This document shows, piece by piece, positions 27,660 through 35,883 of a stretch of 64,000 nucleotides of DNA; positions within the stretch are counted from its first letter, which is position 1, and the number at the start of each line of letters is the position of its first letter. The stretch is from NCBI RefSeq assembly GCF_002736205.1, contig NZ_CP024091.1, forward strand, positions 2,973,555 through 3,037,554, read 5' to 3'. Under the pieces are notes generated by a model. That model was not told where the DNA came from, did not search any database, and worked only from the letters and a program-made list of their open reading frames with translations. Source of the DNA: Pedobacter ginsengisoli (GTDB taxonomy: Bacteria; Bacteroidota; Bacteroidia; Sphingobacteriales; Sphingobacteriaceae). Position numbers and translations under genes: made by a program.

Positions 27660-29237
27660 TTACATGAATTTTTTCATAGCATCCCATAAAGTTTCGTCTA
27701 AACCATAAACATCAGGGCGGAATTGCAAGCTGCCATTTTGCGACCATGCAGTTATATAATTGATGATCAGCGGAACAGGCTTTTTAACTCCAAACCATTT
27801 AGGTTTTAATTTATAAACATTTACAGTATCGGCCTTTTTGGCCATTTTTTTACGATAAATCTCCATTTTTGTAGTATCAATTGGTGGCAGGTTTACCTCC
27901 ATCCTTAATTGATCATATTCGTATTTATCTTTAACCAGGGTTTCGGCAAATTGTAACGGTTTTTCTACACGAACACAACCATGGCTTATTGCACGGTTAG
28001 CTCTTGAAAATGCACTTTTATTATTCGTATCATGCAGGTAGATGCTCGACCCGTTATCGAATATAAATTTAAACTTACCTAAAGCATTTCCCTCACCAGA
28101 ACCTTGCTTAAACTGAAAAGGCAATTTTTCTCTTGAATACTTACTCCACTGAATGGTATCAGGGTCCATCACCTGCTTGCCTTTATAATATACTTTTATA
28201 TTGCTGTTAGAAAGATAGTACGGATCTCTAACCGCCTGCCAGTAAATTTCACTTTGTGCAATACTAACCGGAATATTCCATATCGGGTTAACCTGTATAG
28301 AGTTAAGTTTACTGTATAGAAGTGGCGTTTCATGATTTTTAGGTTTATCATCAAGATTACCCGATTTTAAATACTGTTTAATTTTATCAGCATACCCTTC
28401 TTCGCGCTTACCTCCTACACACACCTTCATTTGGGTTAGCGTATCCTGGTCCTTAAACCAGGTAAGAGAGAAATCGGGAATATTTACCTGTACATATTCA
28501 TCACCAAGTTCCGGCAATTTCCAGCGCAAACGCTCCATATTAACCATAATGGTTTTTACCATATAACTTTTACTGCCAGAGTCGGCCTTATATTTCGACA
28601 GTTTACCCTGAAACACATGATAATCCGGAGAAGAAGGCTGGATATCTGTTAGTAATTTTTGAATGTCCTTCGTTTGCAAAACCTCAGTTACACTTAGACT
28701 ATCCGGTCTTTTTACAGGCACATAATACCTGCTAAACAATTTCCTTGGGTTGATGCTGCCATAGTAAACAAAATTATTGTATTTAATAAGCCCTTCCGCA
28801 GCGTTCAGCTCCAAATCAGCAATTACAGGATAAACTTCATCTATCGATTTAAATTTATTAGCTTGTAGTATAGCCAACAGAGATCCAAGTTGTTTATACC
28901 TAAATAAATCAGGGTTAAAACCATGCTCTTCACTCCTGCCTATATAATTCTCAAGACTATCAAGCCCACCATTAACAAAGAATCTAGTAACCAGCTCTGG
29001 TTTATATTCATTTGAATAATAATAATTTGTTAAGGTATTTGGGTTAGAAAATTTGGACTTTAAGGAATCAAGGTGTTTCTTAAAAACAACATTATAAACA
29101 GCAGTATCGAAATTTTTATACAGTTTATTCTTGAAATGATCCGACAGCACAATACCAACTTCCGGTACATCTTTAAACCAATTACACGATGAAAGCATCG
29201 CAATTAACAAAACAACAGGTAATAGTTTTTTTTTCAA
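27660..29237 (-). CDS. L,D-transpeptidase (YcbB/LdtD-like) lipoprotein
   Basis: The 525-residue protein has a lipoprotein signal with Cys18 in LSSC. A scaffold domain (about 80-230) precedes a YkuD catalytic domain with the signature SHGCVRVE; the catalytic Cys is residue 421. L,D-transpeptidases form 3-3 peptidoglycan cross-links or attach proteins to peptidoglycan, in the periplasm. It is the first gene of a minus-strand run that continues with the BatA-type gene 21 bases later, although that gene also has a possible own promoter. Confidence 0.92.
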   Translation of the reverse strand: MKKKLLPVVLLIAMLSSCNWFKDVPEVGIVLSDHFKNKLYKNFDTAVYNVVFKKHLDSLKSKFSNPNTLTNYYYSNEYKPELVTRFFVNGGLDSLENYIGRSEEHGFNPDLFRYKQLGSLLAILQANKFKSIDEVYPVIADLELNAAEGLIKYNNFVYYGSINPRKLFSRYYVPVKRPDSLSVTEVLQTKDIQKLLTDIQPSSPDYHVFQGKLSKYKADSGSKSYMVKTIMVNMERLRWKLPELGDEYVQVNIPDFSLTWFKDQDTLTQMKVCVGGKREEGYADKIKQYLKSGNLDDKPKNHETPLLYSKLNSIQVNPIWNIPVSIAQSEIYWQAVRDPYYLSNSNIKVYYKGKQVMDPDTIQWSKYSREKLPFQFKQGSGEGNALGKFKFIFDNGSSIYLHDTNNKSAFSRANRAISHGCVRVEKPLQFAETLVKDKYEYDQLRMEVNLPPIDTTKMEIYRKKMAKKADTVNVYKLKPKWFGVKKPVPLIINYITAWSQNGSLQFRPDVYGLDETLWDAMKKFM

Positions 29238-29254
29238 AGCAAGTGAGTTAGCGA

Positions 29255-29262
29255 CAAATTTA
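29255..29262 (-). promoter_or_regulatory. -7 box (TAAATTTG) for the L,D-transpeptidase gene
   Basis: TAAATTTG fits TAnnTTTG and ends 17 bases before the ATG at 29237. No -33 TTTG at the preferred spacing. Confidence 0.4.
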
Positions 29263-29318
29263 GGCGTTTTTTTAACTTAACCTTCCTACCTAAACAAATT
29301 AAGTGCCACTAACTGAGC

Positions 29319-31943
29319 TTACGCGCCAAATTTCCTTACTTTAAAAATAAACGAAAGCATAAAATATCTACCCAATCTGTTTACTTGCCTATCTACAATT
29401 ACGTTATCAAACACATCTCTGGAAATTCCTGAGTTTTCGTTAAACAAATCAAATCCATCCAGTCGCAAAGTACCCCTATCCTTTTTAAGAAACTTGTATT
29501 CCATAAATAAGCGAAGTAATGTAGGATTCTTCACAAAAGAATTATCATAGCCAGAATTGATCTGTTTTGTAAAATCGTAGCCAATAGTTAAATCTTTAAA
29601 AAAGTAGTTTCGGCCTTCAATACCATACTCAAAACGGTTTGTTTGTCTATCCTCAAAATTTTCCTGAGAATAGGTGGTCCTGTTTTGCATGTAAGACGTC
29701 TCTATCTCGAAATTCACAATATTTTCCAAATCCAATCTAAGTTCCAGTTCCTGGCGCCATACTGCATTTTTTGCAACATTCTTATTTTGATCAACAAAGG
29801 CAACATTATTATTTAAAGAACCCCATCCAGAAAACTCAACTGTAAACTTGCGTTCAAAAAATGGTTTCGAATAATTGTAATCTCCACTTAAATTATAAAA
29901 GCCATTAGTATTGGTGTAGCTGCTAATCTGGTTTACTGTGTTAGGAATTAGCATTTTAGTAGTTACAATCTTATGCTGCGTCTGGTTGTATGAAAGACCG
30001 GCAGTTAACATGTGGCCACGATTCCAGTCAGACTGTTTGTAACGCGCATTAACACTATGAATAAATTCAGGCTTTAAGTTCGGATTACCAATCACTACGT
30101 TCTGGAGGTTAGAATTATCAGCAATAGGTTGCAGTTGTAAAAACCCAGGCTGGTTATTACGTCCCCAATAATTAAACTCAAATGATTCCTGATTCGAGAA
30201 CCTGTAAACCATTCTGGCTGAAGGGATCACATTAAAAGTTCTTTGGATAGTACTGATATCTTTACTGATGTTTTGCCCCTTTAACACAGCAGGCTGACCA
30301 TTTAAACCTAAGGTATAATTCAATTTCTCTCCAATAAAACGATAATTTACCCCTACTTTATTGGTGATAAACTGATAATCGTAATTGTTACTTAAATCAG
30401 GATTAAACACCTGTTCACCGGTGATCACATCGCGTGTATCTCTAACACTCGAAGTAGCCGACCGGCTGTAATTATAGTTAAATTCAATAAATGTTTTACT
30501 CCATAAAGGCTCCATGTATGAAAAGCCGGAATAAGTACCAAGTGTATGACTATTCTGATCAGTTAGCTGATTTTGTAACCTTGTCGAATCAACCCCACCT
30601 TCAGAAATCAGGTAATCATTGGATACATCCTTAAAGTTGTCTCCATTTGAATAATTAACACCACCCCAGTAACTAAAGTTTCTTCCTTTTTTTGCAAACT
30701 TATGATTGTAAAACAAATTTGTTTTCAGGAATAATGAATTTGAGGTATTCAGGTTCCTGCTATTACGGTTGGTAATAAGATCATTTTGGGTAATTGTAGA
30801 AAAACCACCACTATTGCCATTATTGGTATTGTACGAAAACTGTGGAGATACCTTAAGATAATTCATGGTATCGCTCTTATATTCTACATTTCCATTAAAC
30901 TCATGATTATACCTGTTGTTTATATTATCGTTTTTCGAATCTTCCAAACGGGTATAACTATCCAAAAAGTTTTGGGTATGGGCAGTGCTAATCGTATTAT
31001 TTTTACTGTTATCAAAATTATAGTTCGCATTGGCCGAAATTTTAGGGTTCCATTCATTACGGTAATTCAATCCCCCTGCATTTCTGGTTGTTATCCCGTC
31101 ACCACCGCCTCCTCTCAAATTTGCATTATTTACCGTTCCGTCAAAAGAAAGCTGCCGCTCTCCTTTCATACTATTCCCCCTAAAACTGGTATTGTACCTA
31201 TCAGAATTTCCAACCCCACCCTGTGCTCTTGCAAAATATCCCTTTTTCTTATCCTCTTGTATGGTTAGGTTAAGTACTTTTTCCGGCTCGCCGGTTTTTA
31301 TACCAGTTAACTTAGCCTGATCGCCATAATCATCAATAAACTGAAGGTTTTTAATAATATCGGCCGGTAAGTTTTTAATTGCCGTTGCCACATCAGTACC
31401 AAAAAAGTCTTTCCCATTTACTTTAATTTTGGTTACCGGCGCCCCTTGATTGGTTACATTTCCGTCCTTATCTACCTTTATACCTGGCAGCTTTTTCAAT
31501 ACCTCATCTACCGCATCTCCCTCCCTAACAGGAAAAGAGGCCGCGTTAAAACTTACCGTATCTTCAGTAATCTTTACCGGGGGAACTCCCGAAATAACTA
31601 CCGCATCAAGGGTATTAGAGGTTGGTTTTAATTTAACATTCGGAATAACAATACCATTACCTTGTGTAATTGTATATTGCCTGGTAAACGTATCAAACCC
31701 AATAAATGCAGCTGTAAGCGTAAATTGTTTTGATTTAACCTTGGTAAAACTGAAGCTCCCATCAGTATTGGCCGAAACGCCCAAACTGTCTTTAACCCAG
31801 TTAATTCTAACCACGGCGCCGGGCAGTGGCAGCCCCGCCGTATCTAATATACTTCCCTTAACTGTGTAGTTTTGCGCTTTACTGCTTAAAAATGCAGTAG
31901 TGAGCACTACAAGCAAAAAAATTGATTTAATAAAATGGTTCAT
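29319..31943 (-). CDS. Outer-membrane beta-barrel protein with carboxypeptidase-like regulatory domain
   Basis: The 874-residue protein has a signal peptide (cleavage near SSKAQ, residue 23), a CarboxypepD-type domain (about 27-105, VKGSILDTAGLPLPGAVV), a plug-like region (about 125-225) and a beta-barrel to the C-terminus. It resembles the Bacteroidota 'outer membrane beta-barrel family protein' group related to TonB receptors, without a typical SusC signature or an STN domain. It has no SusD gene next to it. Substrate unknown. A weak -7-like box (TACCTTTA) lies just upstream, near 31965. Confidence 0.85.
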   Translation of the reverse strand: MNHFIKSIFLLVVLTTAFLSSKAQNYTVKGSILDTAGLPLPGAVVRINWVKDSLGVSANTDGSFSFTKVKSKQFTLTAAFIGFDTFTRQYTITQGNGIVIPNVKLKPTSNTLDAVVISGVPPVKITEDTVSFNAASFPVREGDAVDEVLKKLPGIKVDKDGNVTNQGAPVTKIKVNGKDFFGTDVATAIKNLPADIIKNLQFIDDYGDQAKLTGIKTGEPEKVLNLTIQEDKKKGYFARAQGGVGNSDRYNTSFRGNSMKGERQLSFDGTVNNANLRGGGGDGITTRNAGGLNYRNEWNPKISANANYNFDNSKNNTISTAHTQNFLDSYTRLEDSKNDNINNRYNHEFNGNVEYKSDTMNYLKVSPQFSYNTNNGNSGGFSTITQNDLITNRNSRNLNTSNSLFLKTNLFYNHKFAKKGRNFSYWGGVNYSNGDNFKDVSNDYLISEGGVDSTRLQNQLTDQNSHTLGTYSGFSYMEPLWSKTFIEFNYNYSRSATSSVRDTRDVITGEQVFNPDLSNNYDYQFITNKVGVNYRFIGEKLNYTLGLNGQPAVLKGQNISKDISTIQRTFNVIPSARMVYRFSNQESFEFNYWGRNNQPGFLQLQPIADNSNLQNVVIGNPNLKPEFIHSVNARYKQSDWNRGHMLTAGLSYNQTQHKIVTTKMLIPNTVNQISSYTNTNGFYNLSGDYNYSKPFFERKFTVEFSGWGSLNNNVAFVDQNKNVAKNAVWRQELELRLDLENIVNFEIETSYMQNRTTYSQENFEDRQTNRFEYGIEGRNYFFKDLTIGYDFTKQINSGYDNSFVKNPTLLRLFMEYKFLKKDRGTLRLDGFDLFNENSGISRDVFDNVIVDRQVNRLGRYFMLSFIFKVRKFGA

Positions 31944-32052
31944 TTGGTTGTGTGTGTGCCATAAAGGTACAATAAGCTTTGCTAAAGCGTTTTAAGCGTA
32001 ATTAATATGTTACAACAAACACTAATCTATAATGGCTTTAACAGAATATTAA

Positions 32053-32097
32053 GATCGGTAATGGGATGTAAGCAGTTATGTTACATCCCTACCGATC
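32053..32097. terminator. Long inverted repeat between the STN-protein gene and the barrel gene
   Basis: Eight plus nine paired bases (GATCGGTA and GGGATGTAA with their complements), a two-base bulge and a 9-base loop make a strong stem. On the minus strand it is followed by TTAATATTCTG, a poor U-run. It probably ends the sigma/FecR/STN transcript, but it could be a repeat or an RNA-stabilising stem. Confidence 0.55.
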
Positions 32098-32139
32098 ATT
32101 TCGCTTGAGAGTCGCTGGGCTTCTTTATTATAGTTGTTA

Positions 32140-33627
32140 TTAATCTTTTTCTTTTGGTAAGATATAATCCATCGGCACCATATCTGCAACCTTTTCATAG
32201 CCCCAAAACCCTTCATAAAGCAACGAGCCTGGATCATAAACTCCCCCATTTTCATAAAAATTAATAGACGATTTCAATTTATAAATCAAAGAAATCTGGA
32301 ATCTGGAATATTCTGGGGGTCTTTCAATCTTGTAACCCGAATAATCCGCATAATCCCTTGTTTCTTTTTCCTTTTTAAAAACAATGTATAACGCATCTTT
32401 ATAAGCCAGAGTTTTTATGCTGCTTATTTTTTGCTTAACCAGGGTATCAGTTAGCACGTTAGCTCTGTTAAGCACCTCCAAAGTATCCGGCTTATTTTTC
32501 ATAATAGTCCAGTAGCTCAAAGAATCTTTCCTGGTTTTAAAGCTAATCTGCTTGCCCCTTATGTCCGAAAAAAAATTAATCTTCTCATCAATCAGTGTAT
32601 CAGGTCGCTTACTTTTATTTGCAGTTTTTATTAGCTTGTTAATTACAAAACCTTCTTCCTCGGTTGAATTGCTATACAACGACCTAAAAAAATGTTGAGG
32701 TGAGCCTGAATAAGCTATTTTTCTTTTTTGCTGATATCCTTTTATTTTTGATCTTGTTCCTTTAATTTCCTCAAAGTATGGGTAGCCATAAAATAATACC
32801 ACCTTTGTTTCCTGGTCCTGCTCAAAATACTTAAGCAGATATTTAATCCGGTATCCAAGCGCTTTATTTTCTACAACAATAAATTCATCAGCCATCGCTT
32901 TTAAAATGCGGTTTTCATCGTCATAATCAAATTGTATTACCTCCGGATTAGTAATTTCACATTTTTTAGCATTTGGTGATGTGCCAATAAAGCTTTCCTT
33001 AAAAGCTTTAAGCCGCTTTTCGCGAAACGGGTCTAAAGTGATTACAACTTCTTTTAGTTGTTTAATATTTTCCTGGAGCACAATTTCTATAGCCACCGAC
33101 TTACCAATTATAGTTACATTCTGATTAGCAGGTAAATACCCCATCATTTGAACCAGAACATTATAATTGCCTTCCTTTAGGTTCTTAATAACAAATTTCC
33201 CCTCATTATCTGCCACTGTTCCTGTTTGGTAACCACTAAGCAAAATCCCTGCACCCGGCAGTGTCTCACCGTTTTTACCTTTAACCACACCAGAAATAGC
33301 ATACAAACTTTGCGGAGGCAAAACTTCATTCTTATTCCTTGGAATAATCATTACAATCTTATTTTCGATAATGTAAGTTATTGGCAAGTCTTCAAAAATG
33401 TCACTCAATACCAAATCAACACTTGCATCTTTAACTGTAACATCTACAGGTTTCAAATCCTGAATCAAGGTGTTGTCATACAGAAAATCATAGTTACACT
33501 GTTTCCTAATCTCTTTAAAAACTGTCGACAATTCAGCATTTTTCAGCGACAGGGTAATTCCCTGCCCATTCGCATTAGATGTGGTACGTATAAATACAAT
33601 TAAAAAAAATGCGAATATCAATCTCAT
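32140..33627 (-). CDS. STN plus carboxypeptidase-like regulatory domain protein, no TonB barrel
   Basis: The 495-residue protein has a signal peptide (ends near residue 20), an STN domain (about 22-100, containing LSTVFKEIRKQCNYDFLY and the repeat ending KIVMIIP), and a carboxypeptidase-like regulatory domain (about 110-190). Then comes a conserved but unassigned C-terminal part (about 195-495, REKRLKAFKESFIGTSPNAK). It ends where a receptor would begin its plug. The stop is natural: the downstream sequence shows a long hairpin, not a broken barrel. Order sigma-fecR-this gene suggests it senses something and signals through FecR without acting as a transporter. Confidence 0.85.
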   Translation of the reverse strand: MRLIFAFFLIVFIRTTSNANGQGITLSLKNAELSTVFKEIRKQCNYDFLYDNTLIQDLKPVDVTVKDASVDLVLSDIFEDLPITYIIENKIVMIIPRNKNEVLPPQSLYAISGVVKGKNGETLPGAGILLSGYQTGTVADNEGKFVIKNLKEGNYNVLVQMMGYLPANQNVTIIGKSVAIEIVLQENIKQLKEVVITLDPFREKRLKAFKESFIGTSPNAKKCEITNPEVIQFDYDDENRILKAMADEFIVVENKALGYRIKYLLKYFEQDQETKVVLFYGYPYFEEIKGTRSKIKGYQQKRKIAYSGSPQHFFRSLYSNSTEEEGFVINKLIKTANKSKRPDTLIDEKINFFSDIRGKQISFKTRKDSLSYWTIMKNKPDTLEVLNRANVLTDTLVKQKISSIKTLAYKDALYIVFKKEKETRDYADYSGYKIERPPEYSRFQISLIYKLKSSINFYENGGVYDPGSLLYEGFWGYEKVADMVPMDYILPKEKD

Positions 33628-34779
33628 CTACTTAGCAACTATTACTCTATTTCCATCAATCATAAATTTAACCTTCCCGGTTATTTCCAATGCTTTTAAA
33701 ACAGCCGAAATATTTTTTGAGCGAGACACTGTACCGCTTAAATGAAGGTTTTCGTGGTTCCCATTATCTATAATTTCAACATTATACCATCGGGCTACCT
33801 GACGCAGGATACTGCCAAAATCTTCATTATTAAATATAAAATCTCCATTTTTCCAGGCTACAGCTTCTTGTGTGTCCGCATTGCGGATAACCAAACTGCT
33901 TTTAGCCAGCAAAGATTCCTGACCAGGACGTAAAATCTTTTGCTCATTACTGTTCGACACTTTAACTGACCCTTCTAACAATGTTGTTTTAATAGCCTCC
34001 TCATCACTATAAGAATTAACATTAAAATGAGTACCCAATACCTCAACCTCCTGCTTATCAGTTTTCACTATAAAAGGATGACTTTTATCTTTCGCAACTT
34101 CAAAATAAGCCTCACCGGTAAGTTCAACTTTACGCTGTTTAAGTGAAACAAAAGTTGCCGGAAAAGTAAAAGACGAAGCAGCATTTAACCAGATTTTAGA
34201 CCCATCGGGTAAAATAACCTGATACTGCTGCCCCTTTGCAGTACTTATAATATTTAGCTCCGGATTGTCTAAAAATGTTGTTTCGCTTGCCTTTAAAGGT
34301 TTAGATTTATAAATCAGTTTCCCATCCGCTGTTTTAAAAATAGATACATTTCTTTGTTCAGCAATCAGACCTATAGGAGCATCGGCTAAAGTTATCTTTT
34401 TCCCATCGGCAAGTGTTAAAGTAGCCGTATTCTTAGCGGGTGCTACATCATTGGGAACAATATTCGCTGCTGTAACTTGCTTAACTTCCGGATTGTGTTG
34501 TCTATAATAAAACAACCCTGCGCCAACAACCATTAACAAGCATGCAGCGGCAACAGCCGGATACCACAAACGGTTTACTTTAACCGGAACCTTTTCTTTC
34601 ATCAGTGATTTATAAATCGCCTCAGTTTCCTGATTCAGTTCATCTTCAGAAAGCTCGGGTATATCATCTTTAGAAAAATAATGCAGCCAATATTTAGCTG
34701 CCTGTTCTTCCTGAGGAGTAGCTGTACCAGCACTCACTTTATCTAAAACCTTTTTAATATCTTTCTTTTCCATTGACAT
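33628..34779 (-). CDS. FecR family anti-sigma factor (second system)
   Basis: The 383-residue protein has the same layout as the FecR at 7858-8997: cytoplasmic N-terminus, a membrane segment (about 77-95, around YPAVAAACLLMVVGAGLFYY), a FecR domain (LPDGSKIWLNAASSFTFP; VELTGEAYFEV) and a C-terminal DUF4974. Its start is 101 bases after the sigma gene, and its stop directly abuts the ATG of the STN protein gene, so the two are cotranscribed. The two FecR proteins are paralogues; each should serve its own sigma factor. Confidence 0.92.
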   Translation of the reverse strand: MSMEKKDIKKVLDKVSAGTATPQEEQAAKYWLHYFSKDDIPELSEDELNQETEAIYKSLMKEKVPVKVNRLWYPAVAAACLLMVVGAGLFYYRQHNPEVKQVTAANIVPNDVAPAKNTATLTLADGKKITLADAPIGLIAEQRNVSIFKTADGKLIYKSKPLKASETTFLDNPELNIISTAKGQQYQVILPDGSKIWLNAASSFTFPATFVSLKQRKVELTGEAYFEVAKDKSHPFIVKTDKQEVEVLGTHFNVNSYSDEEAIKTTLLEGSVKVSNSNEQKILRPGQESLLAKSSLVIRNADTQEAVAWKNGDFIFNNEDFGSILRQVARWYNVEIIDNGNHENLHLSGTVSRSKNISAVLKALEITGKVKFMIDGNRVIVAK

Positions 34780-34880
34780 ATTGGGATTTCCATTGGTTTG
34801 AATTTGGAATACCGATCATTGCAGACATAGACAACTCAGCAATACCAAATGGGGACAACCGTTTAAAATATTTTTTTAAA

Positions 34881-35459
34881 TCAGGAATTAACGATAAAAA
34901 CCAAATAAATAACAAGGCCGAGTTTTAACTTTAAGTGTTTCATTGCCCTTTTAAGCTGAGTATTTACTGTCGATTCGGCAACACCTAATTGTTCAGATAT
35001 ATCTTTTGCAGACATGTATTGTTTGCTTCGCAACTCATAAACCTTTCGCATTCCTGGCGGCATTGCAGCTATTTCCCTTTCTATCATTGCAGCGATATCC
35101 TTCTCTCTGATAAGAAAGTCTGTTTCTTCACTATCCACATCTATGTAATGATTACCCTCATCAGCGTATCTGCGCAAAACTTCTTTATGCTTAAAAACGT
35201 TGAAAATTTTATTGAGAACAGATTTATAAAGATATCCGGATAAGGTGGTCTTCAAATCAAGAGTCTGGTGATTATTCAACATCCATGCAAAAACATCATG
35301 CACTATATCTCTTGACTCTTCTTTATTGCCAAGCTTATGATATGCGTATAAGTAAAGAGGTTTATCGTATCGGGCGTAAATTTCTTTAAATGCGGCATCA
35401 TCACCCGATTTAAATAACCGGATCAATTCGTGCTCGTTATATTTGGTATAGTCTAACAC
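34881..35459 (-). CDS. ECF-type RNA polymerase sigma factor (second system)
   Basis: About 192 residues from a GTG at 35459 (DYTKYNEHELIRLF). Region 2 is about residues 15-85 (SRDIVHDVFAWMLNN), and region 4 ends with a helix-turn-helix (MSAKDISEQLGVAESTVNTQ). The hydrophobic C-terminal tail LGLVIYLVFIV matches the first sigma factor of the window. An in-frame TTG at 35501 would add 14 residues, but a promoter-like pair (TTTG, 17 bases, TAACTTTA) lies at 35474-35502, so I prefer the inner GTG. Confidence 0.9.
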   Translation of the reverse strand: MLDYTKYNEHELIRLFKSGDDAAFKEIYARYDKPLYLYAYHKLGNKEESRDIVHDVFAWMLNNHQTLDLKTTLSGYLYKSVLNKIFNVFKHKEVLRRYADEGNHYIDVDSEETDFLIREKDIAAMIEREIAAMPPGMRKVYELRSKQYMSAKDISEQLGVAESTVNTQLKRAMKHLKLKLGLVIYLVFIVNS

Positions 35460-35473
35460 ATTAATTACTTCTC

Positions 35474-35502
35474 TAAAGTTAACTATTTTCCCAATACTCA
35501 AA
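35474..35502 (-). promoter_or_regulatory. Candidate promoter of the second sigma/FecR operon
   Basis: On the minus strand TTTG (35499-35502) is followed after 17 bases by TAACTTTA (35474-35481), one base off TAnnTTTG. It lies 14 bases ahead of the GTG at 35459. Confidence 0.35.
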
Positions 35503-35671
35503 TCAGCTAATAGCTGGGTATTGAGAAAATTACATTAGTTAAAGATTAGTACAGGCAGCTTTTTATACAATTTTTTGGTGCCGGGGCCCTAGCGACGCCC
35601 TGTAAAACCTTTTTAACCTCAAAACTAAAACAAAGTGTTAACCATACATTATAATTTAAAACCAAATTTTA

Positions 35672-35702
35672 TTTGGAATTGCAATTTCAATCTATATATT
35701 TG
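35672..35702 (+). promoter_or_regulatory. Promoter of the histidine operon
   Basis: TTTG at 35672-35675, a 19-base spacer and TATATTTG at 35695-35702 match the Bacteroidota housekeeping promoter in sequence and spacing. The -33 element lies in a small inverted repeat (CCAAATTTTATTTGG, 35662-35676) that could be an operator. Transcription should begin near 35708, about 45 bases ahead of the leader peptide. Confidence 0.75.
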
Positions 35703-35751
35703 CATCTCCTCAGGATGCTAGCCATTGTTGATAAGGAACTTAAATAATATT

Positions 35752-35814
35752 ATGAACACTGTTTTGAACCATCATTTACATTTGCACCATCGCCAATTGG
35801 CGATGTATATGTAA
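35752..35814 (+). CDS. hisL: Histidine operon leader peptide
   Basis: This 20-codon frame, ATG at 35752 and TAA at 35812, encodes MNTVLNHHLHLHHRQLAMYM. Five His fall within seven codons (residues 7-13). It is between a strong promoter and hisG, as leader peptides of attenuated his operons are. Ribosome pausing at the His codons when charged tRNA-His is scarce would alter folding of the surrounding RNA. The symbol hisL is used by analogy with enterobacteria; there is no reason to expect sequence homology. Its translation is inferred, not shown. Confidence 0.75.
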   Translation: MNTVLNHHLHLHHRQLAMYM

Positions 35815-35832
35815 TGTTTTGTACTTCAAAAC
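35761..35832 (+). promoter_or_regulatory. Nested RNA stems overlapping the his leader peptide (probable attenuator)
   Basis: GTTTTGAA (35761-35768) pairs perfectly with TTCAAAAC (35825-35832). CATTTACAT (35773-35781) pairs with ATGTAATG (35809-35816) with one bulge. CATCGCCAATTGGCGATG (35788-35805) forms a 7-pair hairpin with a 4-base loop. A second GTTTTG (35816-35821) can instead pair locally with CAAAAC (35827-35832). The His codons lie in the 5' arm, so ribosome position should select the fold. The U-rich segment afterwards (TTGTTT) is weak, so termination versus another mechanism is open. Confidence 0.6.
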
Positions 35833-35883
35833 TTGTTTCCGACCTTATTTTCTTGTTCAATTCAATAATAATCAAAAGCACAT

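Noticed and set aside
31450..31869. Plus-strand frame of 139 codons opposite the barrel-protein gene
   Set aside because: Shadow of a continuous outer-membrane protein frame; no independent start signal.
35581..35612. GC-rich patch (GGGGCCC and surroundings) between the second sigma gene and the his promoter
   Set aside because: Only a weak hairpin can be drawn and no T-run follows, so I could not support a terminator or element.
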